Positions 25,706 to 38,262 of a DNA stretch of 64,000 nt are shown one piece after another. Location of the stretch: contig JAOTON010000337.1 of the NCBI GenBank assembly GCA_034440635.1, positions 434,001 through 498,000 of the forward strand, written 5' to 3'. The notes beneath the pieces were generated by a model, which made no database searches, had not been told where the DNA came from, and worked only from the letters and a program-made list of their open reading frames with translations. The stretch comes from Lepas anatifera (lineage: Eukaryota; Arthropoda; Thecostraca; Lepadidae). Within the stretch, counting starts at the first letter, position 1; every line of letters begins with the position of its first letter. The translations under genes were made by a program, and so were the position numbers.

Positions 25706-26050
25706 ATCGTGGTGGTCCCATCTCTTGCTAGGCGCTGGACCTACAAACAAGTATGTTGCTCCTAAAATGGCACATACTTGTGCTGAACTGTCTTTGCCAG
25801 AAGCACTTGCCTTTGAAGTGCCAACCACATTGCTTCAAAGACCTTCAGCTTGTTCCAGAAAACGTGCTAAGGCAGGAACAAAGCAAGAACAAAACACGTG
25901 ACATGTATCAGCGACAAGTGAAAACAAAACCTAGGGGACTGTCGCTCTAGCTCAAACAGCAATGAACAAAGCGTCCAAGACAAGAGTGACCAGCAACGAG
26001 TACCGTGCACCGTCGACAGATCAGCTTGAATGGAAGACGATACACCAGAG

Positions 26051-26208
26051 CAGTGGCAAATACAGGGAGCAGTTAGGGGTCAAGCCCCCCCCAATGTCAG
26101 AGTGCCTATGGAAAATGCAGAGGCAGATAGTAAATGTTTTTCAAAGGCGATAGCGGGAGGGGCTCGAGCCCCCTAGCCTCACTCCCCGAAATGAAGTCCT
26201 GGATACTG
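26051..26208. mobile_element. Non-autonomous hAT-like MITE, copy 3
   Basis: A 158-bp element beginning cagtggcaaatacaggg and ending gtcctggatactg, flanked by 8-bp direct repeats caccagag/caccagcg (7 of 8). It lies only 350 bp from copy 2, in the same orientation. Confidence 0.8.
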
Positions 26209-26219
26209 CACCAGCGTGA

Positions 26220-27098
26220 TCATTAGGTGGCACATTTGCGGAGGGCACAGAGTTCAAGCATGGGGTTGGATTTTCGACTCGAGTGTTATGGGTGGTGATT
26301 GGTAAACCTCATGATCACGTGGCGCAGTTAATTCCAGCCCATGGGAGGTTGAATCACTGATCCAGCTGTCGCGTTCACGAGCCATTGCTGTTGCTTCTCG
26401 CCTACAGTGACACCCACGCCCGGCCTGCGAGAAACTCTGCGGCAGGGCGCTCCGAGCAGCCGTGTGGACAGCTGCGGCGGGCCAACGGCAAACAGGTTCA
26501 GTCAGCTGAACAGTTACTGTTTTAAAGGCATAATGAAACCGAACAGCAAGCCAGGGCCACTACCAGCGTTTTCAGCAGCAGAGACTTTCAATGATGAACA
26601 AAAACATATGAATCCATTGAAAGACTGTAACCTAACCAACCGACCAGGTGACGAGTGTTTAGGTCCACCTCAGTAGTCCAGATTGAACATTTCTTCTAAT
26701 TAACATTTTCCGTATTAAGTTTCACGCCTGAATCGTTTCTCTTGGCAGTGTTGATCAGCCTTTTGTGGCACATGATCCCATTTTGTGTGAAAACACCGTC
26801 AACCCGCGAGAATCATCACCCTAACCAGGGTCTCACATCAGGTTTAGGCCAGCGAATGCCTCCATTCTGAAGTTGCGACAGCTTCTTTGGAAATTCAGAT
26901 CGCAAACAATGCTGTTTCCAGACCTTAACACGAAGGGAACAGACTCAGAGCAAGAACAACTCGCAGGCAAAATTTCGCAATAAATGACAGAATTTGATGA
27001 TATGTCTCTGTAAACTAGCAACCGCATGCATCCCCCAACAGTAAGTTATCCATCTGTGCCAAGCAGCACACCCTGCACAGCCGGCGTCGTCCTATTTA
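26220..27098 (-). other. Intron-like sequence downstream of the 27100 donor
   Basis: Begins with the GTAAAT donor at 27099 on minus. No exon recognised. The open frame on plus at 26407-26676 has no recognisable domain. Confidence 0.4.
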
Positions 27099-27099
27099 C

Positions 27100-28197
27100 C
27101 TTGTTGACGCGCCGGTACGCCTCGCGCTCATCGGCGTACCGGCCCAGAGGCCCGCCGGAGTGGCGCGCCTCGCTGGCGCCAGAGCAGGGAAATTGGCGCG
27201 AGTCGCGCTCCTCAGAGCTACTGCCGCTGCCAGCGCGCAGCCGAGCTCCGCCGTACTCGCCAGCGTGACAGCCGGGCGGCGGCGGAGCCTCGCTCTGCAC
27301 GCTGAGCCCACGCCGCAGCGGCCGCGCGCCCACAGCTCGCGATGGCCCGGCGGCGGCGGCGGCTGCTGCGGCCGCTCGCCGCTCTGCCGTGGTCACGCGG
27401 TCCGACTGGGCCGAGGCCGTGCTGCAGCGGTCCGAGCGAGGCGTGCCGCACCTGTCGCCGCCCGGCTCCGTCCGATACAGGTCCAACGGCTGCGAACTGC
27501 ACCGGTTCAGGCCGCGCCGCGCCGCCGCCGCCGCCGCCGGCTCCGGCTCTGGCTCCGGCTCCAGACTGGAGTAGCCGGCACAAGAGTCGGGCCGCCGGCA
27601 GGGCGCCGCCTTACAGCCGGGCTCGCCGCAGTAGGAGGCTGTCACCGGAGCCCGCTGTGACGCCGCCCGCGGCAGGGTGGCCGAACACTGTTCCATGCCG
27701 TGCGGGATGCTGCGACAGCGTTCTGGCGGCGGCCCCACTGGCTCGGCGGCACAGCAGCGCTCCGACAGCTGCGGGTTAGACCGGTGGTGCGGCACAGTAT
27801 GCTCCATCTGCTGCTGCGGCGGCGGCTGGCGCGGAGGAGGCGGCGGCGGGAACTCACTGCCGTGCTGTCCGTACCCCTCATGGTCGCCGTAGCAGACGCC
27901 GCACTCTCGGTACGCCGGGTACTCGGGCACGAGCTGCGGGTACTGCGGGTACACATGGTGGTGGCAGCCGGCGCAGTATGTATCACACTGGTGGTGCATG
28001 CTGGTGTAGTGTGCGGCGGCGGTGTCGCGCGGCGTGGGGTGCGGCGGCCGCGGGTGCGCGTGCTGCGCCGGTCTGAACGGCTCCGGCTCGAACCACTCAC
28101 TGGGAGGCTGCACCAGCTGGGTGCCGTGCACTTCACACTGCGTAATAAACGCCCAGCGTCCGCGCGGCGCCGCCTCGGGGAACGCCTCCTCAGCCAT
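27100..28197 (-). CDS. First coding exon, 366 codons, low-complexity N-terminus; possible alternative start of CASK
   Basis: An open exon starts MAEEAFPEAAPRGRWAFITQ in a favourable Kozak context (G at -3, G at +4) and runs 366 codons to ...YRRVNK, where AAG|GTAAAT forms a good donor in phase 0. The protein start is rich in Pro, His and Cys (CHHHVYPQYPQ, then a polyproline FPPPPPPRQPPP). It continues with an EPEPEPEP run, two alanine tracts and a Ser/Glu-rich end. There is no signal peptide or membrane segment, so it is probably cytoplasmic and disordered. I do not recognise it from any family. The next exon on this strand with a recognised product is the CASK exon at 2593-2784, which also begins in phase 0. 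Joining them would give an N-terminus lacking the CaM-kinase-like domain, as in the short CASK form known from Drosophila. The exon could equally belong to another gene. Confidence 0.7.
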
Positions 28198-28760
28198 GAC
28201 GACAAGCTCACTGCGGCGTCACACTGCGGCACGCGGCCATCGATCGCGGCGCGGCGCTCCTCCGCTCTGCCTCCGTCGGGTGGCGCGCGGTGCGGCACCT
28301 CTCGCCACTGGGCCGGCCGGCTCGGCACTGCAGGACAGTGGCGCGCCGCTGCCCGCCGGCGCTCCGGCCGCCGCGCCGCTGCCTGCCGCCAATCGATGCG
28401 GCCCAGTCTCATCCCGTGGCTGCTGCCGACCGGCATACGGCGGCCCGGCGCGCAGGTAAACACCCGGGCTCCCTCGCCGCCGCCGCCGCACAGCGCGCAC
28501 CGCAACCATACACGGAGAAAAAGAGCGAGGTGCGGGTAGAGAACGGAGCGAGCCATGCAGCAGCGAGAGGACATTACATAATGGAGGCCAGCCACGCGGT
28601 GAGAAATGGCGACGACGTGTCGGCGACCAGTTCTGGGATACAGATGACAAGGCAAATAGCCAGTTTCGGCGAAGCGGCGGCCAGGGAAAAGCATCATCTG
28701 GCCAGCACACTTCCTCATCCGGCTCTAATGGTCCGCAGCAGGACTATACTGTCAGCGTTG
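28198..28760 (-). promoter_or_regulatory. CpG-rich 5' region upstream of the 366-codon exon
   Basis: Very GC- and CpG-rich sequence lies directly upstream of the ATG at 28197 (minus strand), grading into ordinary sequence by about 28.8 kb. It probably holds the 5' UTR and promoter. I could not identify a TATA box or a convincing initiator. The overlapping long open frames on both strands look like products of GC richness rather than genes. Confidence 0.4.
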
Positions 28761-30640
28761 CAGCTTGATTCAGTGAGCGGCACGAGATGGCGCTCTCATC
28801 GGACCGACACTGGGCGCGACCATGACACACACATGCAGCTGCAGTGCGGAGAACCGGCCGGAAGCGGTCGTCCCGGCCAACCAGTTCCTATCAGTCATAT
28901 AGAGGGGAGGGAGAGTGCTCCCGGGCTCCTAGAGAATACAATGATGAAGGAGGATACCTACTTCATGCAAAATCGTGTTAAAAACTATTCAGTTAAAATT
29001 GCTTTCAAAACCGCCGGCAGTTACTGGACGGAAGGGACCTCATTAGCGACGAGTCGAGGCCAGGGCTTTAATAAAGTTCATCCCAGGACAGCGCACAAGC
29101 GAGTTGGGCTATTTTAAAGTGAAGTTTGGAGAGCCAAGGATCGCAAGATTACCTATTCTGCATAAGGCTTTCTCCAGATTCTGCGCTTTCTGGCCCAACA
29201 CATTCTCCAGAATGTTTTTCTCGTTTTAAGTCAGGCTCTGATACTCTCATCCTACAGTCGGCAAAATTCAGTTGAACAAGTTCATCAAAGATAATCAGAC
29301 CCATATTGTGTCCACAGAAAACGAAGGCACAAGCCAGAGTGGCAGAGGAATGGCGACCTTTATCCGTTAAAGTATTCATTCCATGCAAGAGCTCTGAGCG
29401 AATTAGCCCCTCTCCTAGTGATGCTGAGACCGACAGCGTCGCCATCCAAGGTCCTCCCTGAAACAAGACGATTTTCATACTGGTAGGCGCTGCATCCAAG
29501 GGTGCAGCGAACAGCCAAAAACAAATTCAGTTCTTTGATACCAACCACTGTCCTGGAAACCAATAGCTAAAACGTAACCATGCACACACCAGGATGATAT
29601 CGAAGACTGCATGATGAACATTTATCAGCGCGAACACTGAAGGATGTGAGGTTTGCACTGTCAGGTGATCAGTGGTGCAAGGCATAAGCGACACGAAAAT
29701 TTCCCTCTAGAACGAAAAAACATGCCGATTTGAACTCATTCTTGATTTCCGCACGGTATGGTTACCATTTTTTTAATTTTCTTCCCCATTTAATGAGGAG
29801 GCAGAAAATGAAATATCCGCATGACCAGGCCCCCATCCGCAACAAACGGACGATGCTCCCCAGCGAGACGGCCAACGAGCTGTAATCCCCTACCTACACA
29901 TGACAGATTACATAATTTTTGACAACTGAATTTGAAACCGACCTGAAGAGCCTCCAGCAAGAACTCGGGTTTAGGGCTCAGCTACACATCTAACTGTAAG
30001 CCTAAAGCGCGATGGCACCTCTCTCACTGTTTGTGAGGCTCGTGCAAAATCAGGACAAGACTTCAACAGAAGCGAGGAACATGACCAGAAGACGATCATG
30101 AATCAACTCGTAAATTCTCTTAATCCGAAATGAAAAAATCAAATACGGCTGTCAATTTTGGGGTTGAAAACTCGGTGGCGCCCGTGAAGATACAGCCCTT
30201 CTTCAGAATCTTGCAAGAGGCACCAAATCGGACGCGGGATGACATCGTGATAAACAATCCCGTTTTAGCCGTGAAAATATCCACCGGGCACAGACCCTGA
30301 GATAGCCTCCTCCCTGTATAGGCGGGTCTCCTCTGCGACTGAGCCACGGTACACCGAAACCAGGTCCGTCAGGAATAAGTCTACTTCGGAGGGATTTCAA
30401 GAAGGTAAGCGCACTGCCACATTGGTGCACTGGCTGATTCTGTGTGTTGGTCGTCTTACGAAGCACATCTTCCCGGTTGCTAAACAACTGGGTCGTACTC
30501 GCTTTTCCCTGTTACGAACCGCAAGATCTCGTCCGGCCCAACAGCGTGCGTGGAGGATTCAGCTGCAGAAGGGGGAATTTTTGGGGTTAACGAATTGTTG
30601 GGATTAAATAAGCACCAAAAGTCAAGGCTATGAGTTGATG
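28761..30640. other. Non-coding stretch, nothing recognised
   Basis: Ordinary sequence upstream of the GC-rich 5' region. No supported gene or repeat. Confidence 0.4.
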
Positions 30641-30775
30641 CAAACTCTACCCAATTGCACGATTTTAGGCATCGTATTGCACTTCTCCGGATAACTCACC
30701 GGGACACGAACCTGGGACCTGAAGCTCAGGGGACAAGAAGGCTACCCACTGAGCCACTCATTCCCTTGCTTAGGA
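30640..30775 (-). mobile_element. tRNA-derived SINE head, second copy
   Basis: On minus, an exact A box TGGCTCAGTGG (30746-30756) and a B box GGTTCGTGTCC (30702-30712) are 33 bp apart, the same spacing as the copy at 6.9 kb. The body beyond the B box is short or eroded. Confidence 0.65.
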
Positions 30776-30989
30776 CTACACCGAAACCAAACAGCATATC
30801 TAGACTAGGCAGTTACAGTGGGACAGCACAAATCGCGAAAACCGTTTTTTAATGAGGAATGGAGAAACAACTTTTTACCCCTGAGTCTACATCACGTCGC
30901 TGATCTTTCTCATATAAACTGACGATCTGGCAGAAAGCTTGCCGCCTTCTAGAACAGTCAGGACAACGTCCCAGTGTAGTTCGCAAGCC

Positions 30990-31670
30990 ATGTCACTGGC
31001 GGGGCGGAGGCCCGCCGCCAGTCCGCCAACAGCCATCCCCTGCCAACAGCCCGGTCCACCACCCCCTGCCACCAGGTCGGCCCACCGCTCTCCCCTGTAG
31101 TCAGGTGGGCCCACCACCCCTGCCACCAGGTCGGCCCACCGCTCCCCCTGTAGCCAGGTCGGTCCATCGCTCCCCTGTAGCCAGGTCGGCCCACCAATCT
31201 CCATGTAGCCAGATCGGTCCACCACCCCCTGCCACCAGATCGGCCCACCACTCCCCCTGTAGCCAGGTCGGCCCACCACCCCCTGTAGCCAGGTCGGCCC
31301 ACCACTCCCCCCTGTAGCCAGGTCGGCCAACCACTCCCCCTGTAGCCAAGTCGGCCCACCAATCTCCCTGTAGCCAGGTCGGTCCATCGCTCCCCTGTAG
31401 CCAGGTCGGCCCACCACCCCCTGTAGCCAGATCGGCCCACCACTCCCCCTGTAGCCAAGTCGGTCCACCACCCTCTGCCACCAGATCGGCCCACCACCCC
31501 CTGCCACCAGGTCGGCCTATCACTCTCCCCTGTAGCCAGATCGGCCCACCACTATCCCCTGTAGCCAGATCGGCCCACCACTCCCCCTGTAGCCAGATCG
31601 GCCCACCACTCTCCTCTGAAGCCAGGTCGACCCACCGCTCCCATGCAGGCCGCCCGTCGTGCCCCCCCTG
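30990..31670. repeat. Minisatellite of about 28 bp (ccaccactccccctgtagcc type)
   Basis: About 24 units built on cctgtagccaggtcggccca, with variants ctgccaccagg and agatcggccc. Unit length varies by 1-3 bp. Open frames on both strands (GGPTWLQG-type repeats) come from the repeat and are not genes. Confidence 0.9.
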
Positions 31671-33180
31671 GCACCAGGTTGGGCCATTACGTCATCATAA
31701 TGATGAAACCCTTCTTCTCCGTGGGCAATCAGCAAAACTGTTACAGCTCTTCATAGCACAACCTGTCTTTATATTCTACAGATGACTCAGCACGTTTCGT
31801 AGCCCATTGTTGATCAGGACGGGCCCAAGTCTGGCGTTCTGAACAATATTCTGGCCCGGGCGCAGCACCACACTCGACTACGTAATCCCAACGGTGTCTC
31901 ATCCACTGCTAATCAAATCCAATTTCCCCGGCCCAACTTGCCACGATACTACGCTTTCACTTCTGACAGATTTAATCGTTTCGCCAACAGAGACCTGGGG
32001 ACGTATGCAGAGGTCATGCGTACGGAAGAATGGGCAAACGTGCACCAGTTTGTTATTCATCTCCAGCGAGCGCAAGCACAGCGCCCGTAAGGCTTGCTGA
32101 CATTATGACCTCAAGCCACGTTCGGTCTGCCGGCACAGTTTTGTCAGCATCAATCAGCGGACAAGATCACGCTGGGGATTCTCATCATACATCACAAGAC
32201 TGAAGCCCCTCCCCAGGAACTGGTCTTAGAGTTTTTACGGGCTGACGGCTTGCCGTTCTGCTCCTGAAAATAAAAACAGTAATAGGACGACAGCGGCACC
32301 CTACCATTCCATTAATGCTAGATAGTATTATATTTCATTTTCGCTGGGTTAGCAGATAACAGAGGCGATTGTGGCGCTGATGCTGCTTTTCTGGAGGGGG
32401 AGGTTAGAGGCCCTGCTGACAAAACTGCGTTGACAGACCGAACAGAGCTTCAGTGCGCAGTCCGGATAGTGTGCACCCTACAACGCTTTGTCTATGACGG
32501 CCGGGGTCAGAAACAGAAGATTGGGATATCGAACTGACGTAAGTAGGATAGTCTACAAATAGCACATTTACGCTAGGATTAGAAACACTAAGATAAGTGC
32601 ACTGACAAATATGAAGTCTGCACTTGAGCCCTGCCAGCTCCTGGTTCATCACTCGCAGCCTTTTCGTGACTAGCAGAGATTTTCCAATCAACAAAAGAAG
32701 ATGTGGCGTGTCTAAACAAATTGCGTACAAGCCGTCAAGGTGTTCCGTCTTCCTCAGGAATCGACAATTATGGTAGAATTAATCGTATATCAAATCTACA
32801 GGACACCCGCTCGATGAATCGAAAAATGAGTCCAGCGTTGCATTGACAAATATTGCCAGCATTACCTAACGTACAAAATGCGCCACATAAAAACTCCATT
32901 AAAATTTAGATTTTTAGGATGTTGGGCACAGCACATTCCGGACAAGCATCAACATTACAAATCCCGTGAAGCGCACCTAACTACGCCATACCGAGGCTGC
33001 CGTAAAGCGAAACCCCCGCGCAACTTTGGCCATTTGTCTTGCCGCCCTGCTGAATCAGAAAGGTCAGACTGAGCATGTCCGGTGCTGACCGTTGACCTTC
33101 TTTCCGCGGCAGTTATAAATCATCTGGAGCGGTCCTACTGTTCAAACACAAAAACACGCCCCGCTCATCTCAGGCTGAGC
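31671..33180. other. Non-coding stretch between minisatellites
   Basis: No gene recognised. Confidence 0.4.
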
Positions 33181-33181
33181 C

Positions 33182-33640
33182 GTGCCACGGAGCCGGGGCA
33201 CGGAGCCGGGGTACAGCGCCGGGGTACAGAGCCGGGGTACAGAGCCGGGGCACGGAGCCGGGGTGCAGAGCCCCGCCACGGAGTCGCGCCACGGAGCCGG
33301 GGTACAGCGCCGGGGGACGGAGCCGGGGTACAGAGCCGGGGCACGGAGTCGCGCCACGGAGCTGGGGTACAGCGCCGGGGTACAGAGCCGGGGCACGGAG
33401 TCGCGCCACGGAGCCGGGGTACAGAGCCGGGGCACAGAGCCGGGACACAGAGCCGGGGTACAGAGTCGGGGGACGGAGCCGCGCCACGGAGCCGAGGTAC
33501 AGTGTCGCGCCACAGAGCCGGGACACAGAGCTGCGCCACAGAGCCGAGGCACAGAGCCGGGGCACAGAGCCGGGACACAGAGCCGGGACACAGAGCCGGG
33601 GGACGGAGCCCGGGCACAGAGCCGGGGGACGGAGCGGGGG
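33182..33640. repeat. 13-bp minisatellite (acagagccggggt)
   Basis: About 35 units of 13 bp with variants acggagccggggc, acggagtcgcgcc and gcagagccccgcc. Because 13 is not a multiple of 3, every frame reads the same 13-residue pattern in turn, so five of six frames stay open. These are not genes. Confidence 0.93.
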
Positions 33641-33961
33641 TTTCAGAATTTGCGTCTAAACTGTTTAATTTCAGCCTTTCATCTTACAAACATGTTTCAG
33701 CTGCCGACCGTTCCAGCCCTCGCCGGTGCGTTGCGGGTGGCATATTTCCGGAGCGCCAGCGTGTCAGAGATAAGTCGCCGCCTGTTCGGCACGTGACCTG
33801 GCCTGCGCACGTGACCTGGCCTGCAGCAGTGGCGGCGGCCAATGGGATGGCGCAGTGGCGGGCCGGAGGTGTGCTCGGTTGAAGCTGTAATATTGGATGT
33901 CACTCTGGGCGAGTCCGGGATAGGGGGGGGTCGTAATCTGCGCCAGCGTACTGCCACTGGT

Positions 33962-34615
33962 GTGTCGGTCTGCTGGATCCTACACCTGGTCCTTGAATTT
34001 GGTCTGCTGTATCCTACAACTGGTCCTTGAGCTTGGTCTGCTGGATCCTGCACCTGGTCCTTGAGTTTGGTCTGCTGGATCCTGCACCTGGTCCTTGAGT
34101 TTGGCCTGCTGGATCTTGCACCTGGTCCTTGAGTTTGGTCTGCTGGATCCTGCACCTGGTCCTTGAGTTTGGTCTGCTGAATCCTGCACCTGGTCCTTGA
34201 GTTTGGTCTGCTGGATCCTACACCTGGTCATTGAGTTTGGTCTGCTGGATCCTACACCTGGTCCTTAAGTTTGGTCTGCTGGATCCTTCAGCTGGTCCTT
34301 GAGTTTGGTCTGCTGGATCCTACACCTGGTTCTTGAATTTGGTCTGCTGGATCCTTCAGCTGGTCCTTGAATTTGGTCTGCTGGATCCTACACCTGGTCC
34401 TTGAGTTTGGTCTGCTGGATCCTACACCTGGTTCTTGAATTTGGTCTGCTGGATCCTTCAGCTGGTCCTTGAATTTGGTCTGCTGGATCCTACACCTGGT
34501 CCTTGAGTTTGGTCGCTGGATCCTACACCTGGTTCTTGAATTTGGTCAGCTGGATCCTTCAGCTGGTCCTTGAGTTTGGTCTGCTGGATCCTACACCTGC
34601 TCCTTGGGTTTGGTT
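33962..34615. repeat. 34-bp minisatellite (gctggatcctacacctggtc)
   Basis: About 19 units of 34 bp, built on gctggatcctacacctggtc followed by cttgagtttggtct. A unit variant with ccttcagctggtcc recurs in a multi-unit pattern, a simple higher-order repeat. Unrelated in sequence to the 34-bp array at 2.8-4.5 kb. Confidence 0.93.
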
Positions 34616-34619
34616 TGCT

Positions 34620-35980
34620 ATACCAGCTCTCCTATAAGGACAGGGGTGATGAGGCTGTCGGCGCAGAGTAATTTATCCTGAGTTGACATTATCAGCAAAA
34701 CTATCTCCAGAGAGGGGGTGGAATTTGGTCTGCCGCACCAGTCCACTAACCCAGCTGGGGATAAGACGAACATTTCAGACCTGTTATAGCTTAAAGTTCG
34801 CTTCAAGGTCCCCCGTTGGTTCCGTCAGCTAAAATAGGCACATCATAGTTAACCGGCTGCGTGTTGGCAGCCGGCCGCGCTGGTCAAATAGAGATAGGCA
34901 CAGGCTCAGGATCAAGCTTTTCACAGATTGCGTCTGTCACTGCTGTTTGTTCATGCTGTTTGTGGCCAGGCTGTGTTTTGTGTCGCCGTTGATCCTTGCT
35001 CTGACACACTGGTCCCATATGAGAACTAATAGACGTTAGTGGCGGCCACCTTACTCTCCTGCTATTTTCATGGTTATTTGGCGAGAACGGAAAAACTGAC
35101 TCAAACCGAAAACGAGCGATTGAGTTTCAATTAAACAGACGCATCGCACAAAATAGTGTAGTCTCGCCAGCAGTTGATGCACAGAAAATAAGATACCACT
35201 TAATTGCAGCAATAGTTCTCCGGGGGCGACTAGTTATTTTCACAGGGAGAAACGCGCAGAACTGGGGAGGCGGAGTCAGCAGTCATTCAGACTCTGGAGC
35301 CGAGCAGCAGACGAGGATCCATTCAACACTGTTTTGTGCCGCCTTCGCGGTTGGCGTCCGTGAGTGTTTGTTTCAAAACTGCTGCATTATGGATTTGGCC
35401 TAACCGACTCCAAACGCAAGCGCACACAACTGTTCTTCCATTCCGGGGCTCTGTCTGTTGTAGAGTCGGGAATTTAATGTCCATGAATATAAACTCGAGA
35501 GCCACTAGGGTCGTACTAAGTTTATCAGTGATGTAGTTTAATCATCTTCAACCGAATACACATTTTGTCAATAAGACTCCCATAAGTGCTTCTTTCGAAA
35601 CATGACTTCAGACAAATACAGCTTGCATCAGCGCCCATTTGCAAAGCGGAGCCGTCAAAACCATGCAATTCGTCGGGCGTTTCCCATCGACCACACACCC
35701 TCCACCTTAAAAAAAACGGGGGCGCTTCTCTCCTTCACCACATCTGGGCCTGACAGATGGCGGCGTTATTGGACGTTTCTGTGGCAGCGTCTTCAGAAGA
35801 GATGTCACGAGACAGGGTCGCAGCTGGCAGTCCTCGGCCGCGTCAGGTCATCGTTAACTGCCGCAGGGCAGGGGGAGGGGACGCGCTGCCCGACACCCAT
35901 CGATCGGAGAAAACCTTCAGATCCATGTATAAAGGGAGAGGCTTAGAGGGAGCGTTCCACGATTATAAATGGTTTTGAAT
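34620..35980. other. Non-coding stretch, nothing recognised
   Basis: No supported gene. Confidence 0.4.
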
Positions 35981-35984
35981 TTAG

Positions 35985-36240
35985 GATAGCAGTGTCGAGA
36001 AACCAGTATTGACATTTTTCATCACACCCAGAGCTCTCTGTTGTATTTCGGCACAGTTTTAAGTACCAAATAAGGGGCATTAAGTCCCAAATTCAAACCA
36101 TCCAGGGAATATCCGTCCATCTGGCAACGCAGGTCACGCGATGTTAGCACATAACATAGCTTTTACCACATTACATGTGGCAAGCAGAAAGCTCAGCTGA
36201 GCTTCTCAATTAAGCACGATGCTTGGTACAGCTCATGGTA
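35985..36240 (-). repeat. Dispersed repeat family X, copy 1 (inverted)
   Basis: Shares, in reverse orientation, blocks with 47225-47690 and 53255-53680: tgtcgagaaaccag, aaattcaaaccatccaggga, ccatctggcaacgca, and the acattacatg/gcaag/agctcagctgag series. Type of element unknown. Confidence 0.6.
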
Positions 36241-36339
36241 GTAGGAAGAGAGGCAATATTGAGTGTTCTGGGTAATTTAATGTGAGAACGAAATGCGGTT
36301 TGCTGATTTTCAGACCCGTTTTGTGCATACAAAGTCATT

Positions 36340-36500
36340 CTTAGAATTTAGACACCGCGGTCCATTCCCTTGAAATGAAATGTATGGGATTTCAACTGAG
36401 ACAGCCGAGTGAAAACGCATGCACCAAATAAAGAAAGGCAAGACGAAGCATCCAAGCAGGCACCCCATACATTAAATTTTATTTGTTTCAGAACTCACTG
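36340..36500 (+). repeat. Fragment related to the 42.1 kb inverted-repeat element
   Basis: Contains gatttcaactgagacagccg, matching gattttaactgagatagcca at 42117, and a following cataca/ttatttgtttcagaact block matching 42170-42195. Confidence 0.5.
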
Positions 36501-37724
36501 TGGAGAAGCAGCAGCGTGAATTTAGGGCAGGTATCGACCCAGTTCAGCCCAAGCTCCCTGGCTCCGAAGCCTACGCATCCGCCGTCATCCGTCACACCCA
36601 TAGAGAGGTGGGGCTGAGAAGTGATATCAGTGCGCTCAAAAAGTAGTAAGCTGAGAGGCACTGTTTTATCGTAAACATGGAGTAAAAACAGGGGGTTTTG
36701 AAGACATGGGGTTTTCGGAACACGCAATGCGACCGATACCTCAATTCAATTACTAGTAAGGTGTCATATTCTCTTTAGCTGTAAGGATTACTTGCATAAT
36801 TCTCACCTGACATGTTTCTGTGCCCGGGAGTGACTGTCCATATTTCATATATTAATGGGCTGCAAAAGACCAAGGTGGCCACACAGGAATATAAACAATC
36901 ATCACGACGTGCTAAGCCACGATTGTAATTTTTCATCAGAACAATATTTCCAATTTAAAACGTCACTGTTACCATATTCACCTTCTGCCGTAGACTCAAC
37001 ACATCCCTCGTCCTTTCACTCGACACCGGCATGTTTTTCACGTGGACGATACGCAGGATTGCCTCGAAAGCCCTGCTAAATTCACAAATCATTTCCCACG
37101 GCTGTTTTTCACAACGGATAAACAAGTGTCGCGCCGCGCGCCGGCGGCAGCAGAAGCCTAGATTTTCCCGGAAGTTGAAAGCGGCCAACGGGGCGGGCGC
37201 GGAAAGCCGAACTCGGCCCGCTGGTCCCGCTGGTCCGACCGCCACGCTTCCACTTCAACTCGTTCCAGACGAAGCTGGAGCCCTTGCAGTTCGCCGCGTG
37301 GGCTCAGCGGGCGGATATGACCGTGTCACCGCGTGTGGAAATGACTGGCGTTACACCCTGTAACGACTCTATTGTAATATCACAGAGCATGACCACAGAC
37401 ATTTAATCGACCCGGGATGGTGCCTTGTAATAGCCACGAGAACTCCAGACAATACCTTATTGCAGATTTGTCGGGTTTTCTGTGAGCTTTTACAATATAT
37501 TGCCAGTGGCTTGAACCGCTCACACGATTAACCGATTTTCCGTCCCATATCCACATTTCTCGAATTCGCTGAACTATCCACGACTTGGTGAGAAACAACA
37601 CAAATATCGTACCGATAACACCAATCACTGCGGAAAGTAGAAGTCAACTGAAGAGGAACAGGCAACTGCAGCATCGTCACCCCCCCCTCTCCCTCATAAC
37701 GCCTGACTGAACTGATTCAAGCCC

Positions 37725-38262
37725 ACTGCGATAGGGCCATCGCAGCGTGAGTTGTACGTGGCTCTGCACTTGGGCCATGGTAATGTGAGTTGTGATTCTA
37801 CGCTTTAGCCATCACAGTGTGAGTTGTGCATGACTCTATCCTTGAGCCATCGTAGTGTGAGTTGTTTGTCACTTTTCCCTTGGGCCATTGTAATGTGAGT
37901 TGTTTGTGACTTTGCCCTTGGGCCATCACAGTGTGAGTTGTGCATGACTCTGTCCTTGGGCCATCAAAGTGTGAGTTGTTTGTCACTCTTCCCTTGGGCC
38001 ATCGTAATGTGAGGTGTTTGTGACTCTGTCCTTGGGCCATCGCAGTGTGAATTGTTTGTGGCTCTGCCCTTTAGCCATCAGTGTAAGTTGTGTATGACTC
38101 TGCCCTTTAGTCATCACAGTGTGAGTTGTACATGACTCTGTCCTTGGGCCATCGTAGTGTCAGTTGTACGTGACTCTGCCCTAGGGCCACCGTAGCGTGA
38201 TTTGTACATGACTCTGTCCTCGGGCCATCGTAGTGTGAGTTGTACGTGACTCTGCCGTGTCA
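37725..38262. repeat. Minisatellite of about 39 bp
   Basis: About 13 imperfect units built on ggccatcgtagtgtgagttg followed by tacgtgactctgcccttg. Units vary from 36 to 39 bp. Confidence 0.9.

Noticed and set aside
27160..28539. Long plus-strand frames opposite the 366-codon exon
   Set aside because: Shadows of the minus-strand exon in GC-rich DNA; very Arg-rich and without splice pairing.
30887..31735. Collagen-like or Gly/Pro-rich proteins on both strands
   Set aside because: Frames are produced by the 28-bp minisatellite and shift with unit-length changes.
33142..33882. Five overlapping 130-266 codon frames
   Set aside because: Artefact of the stop-free 13-bp repeat.
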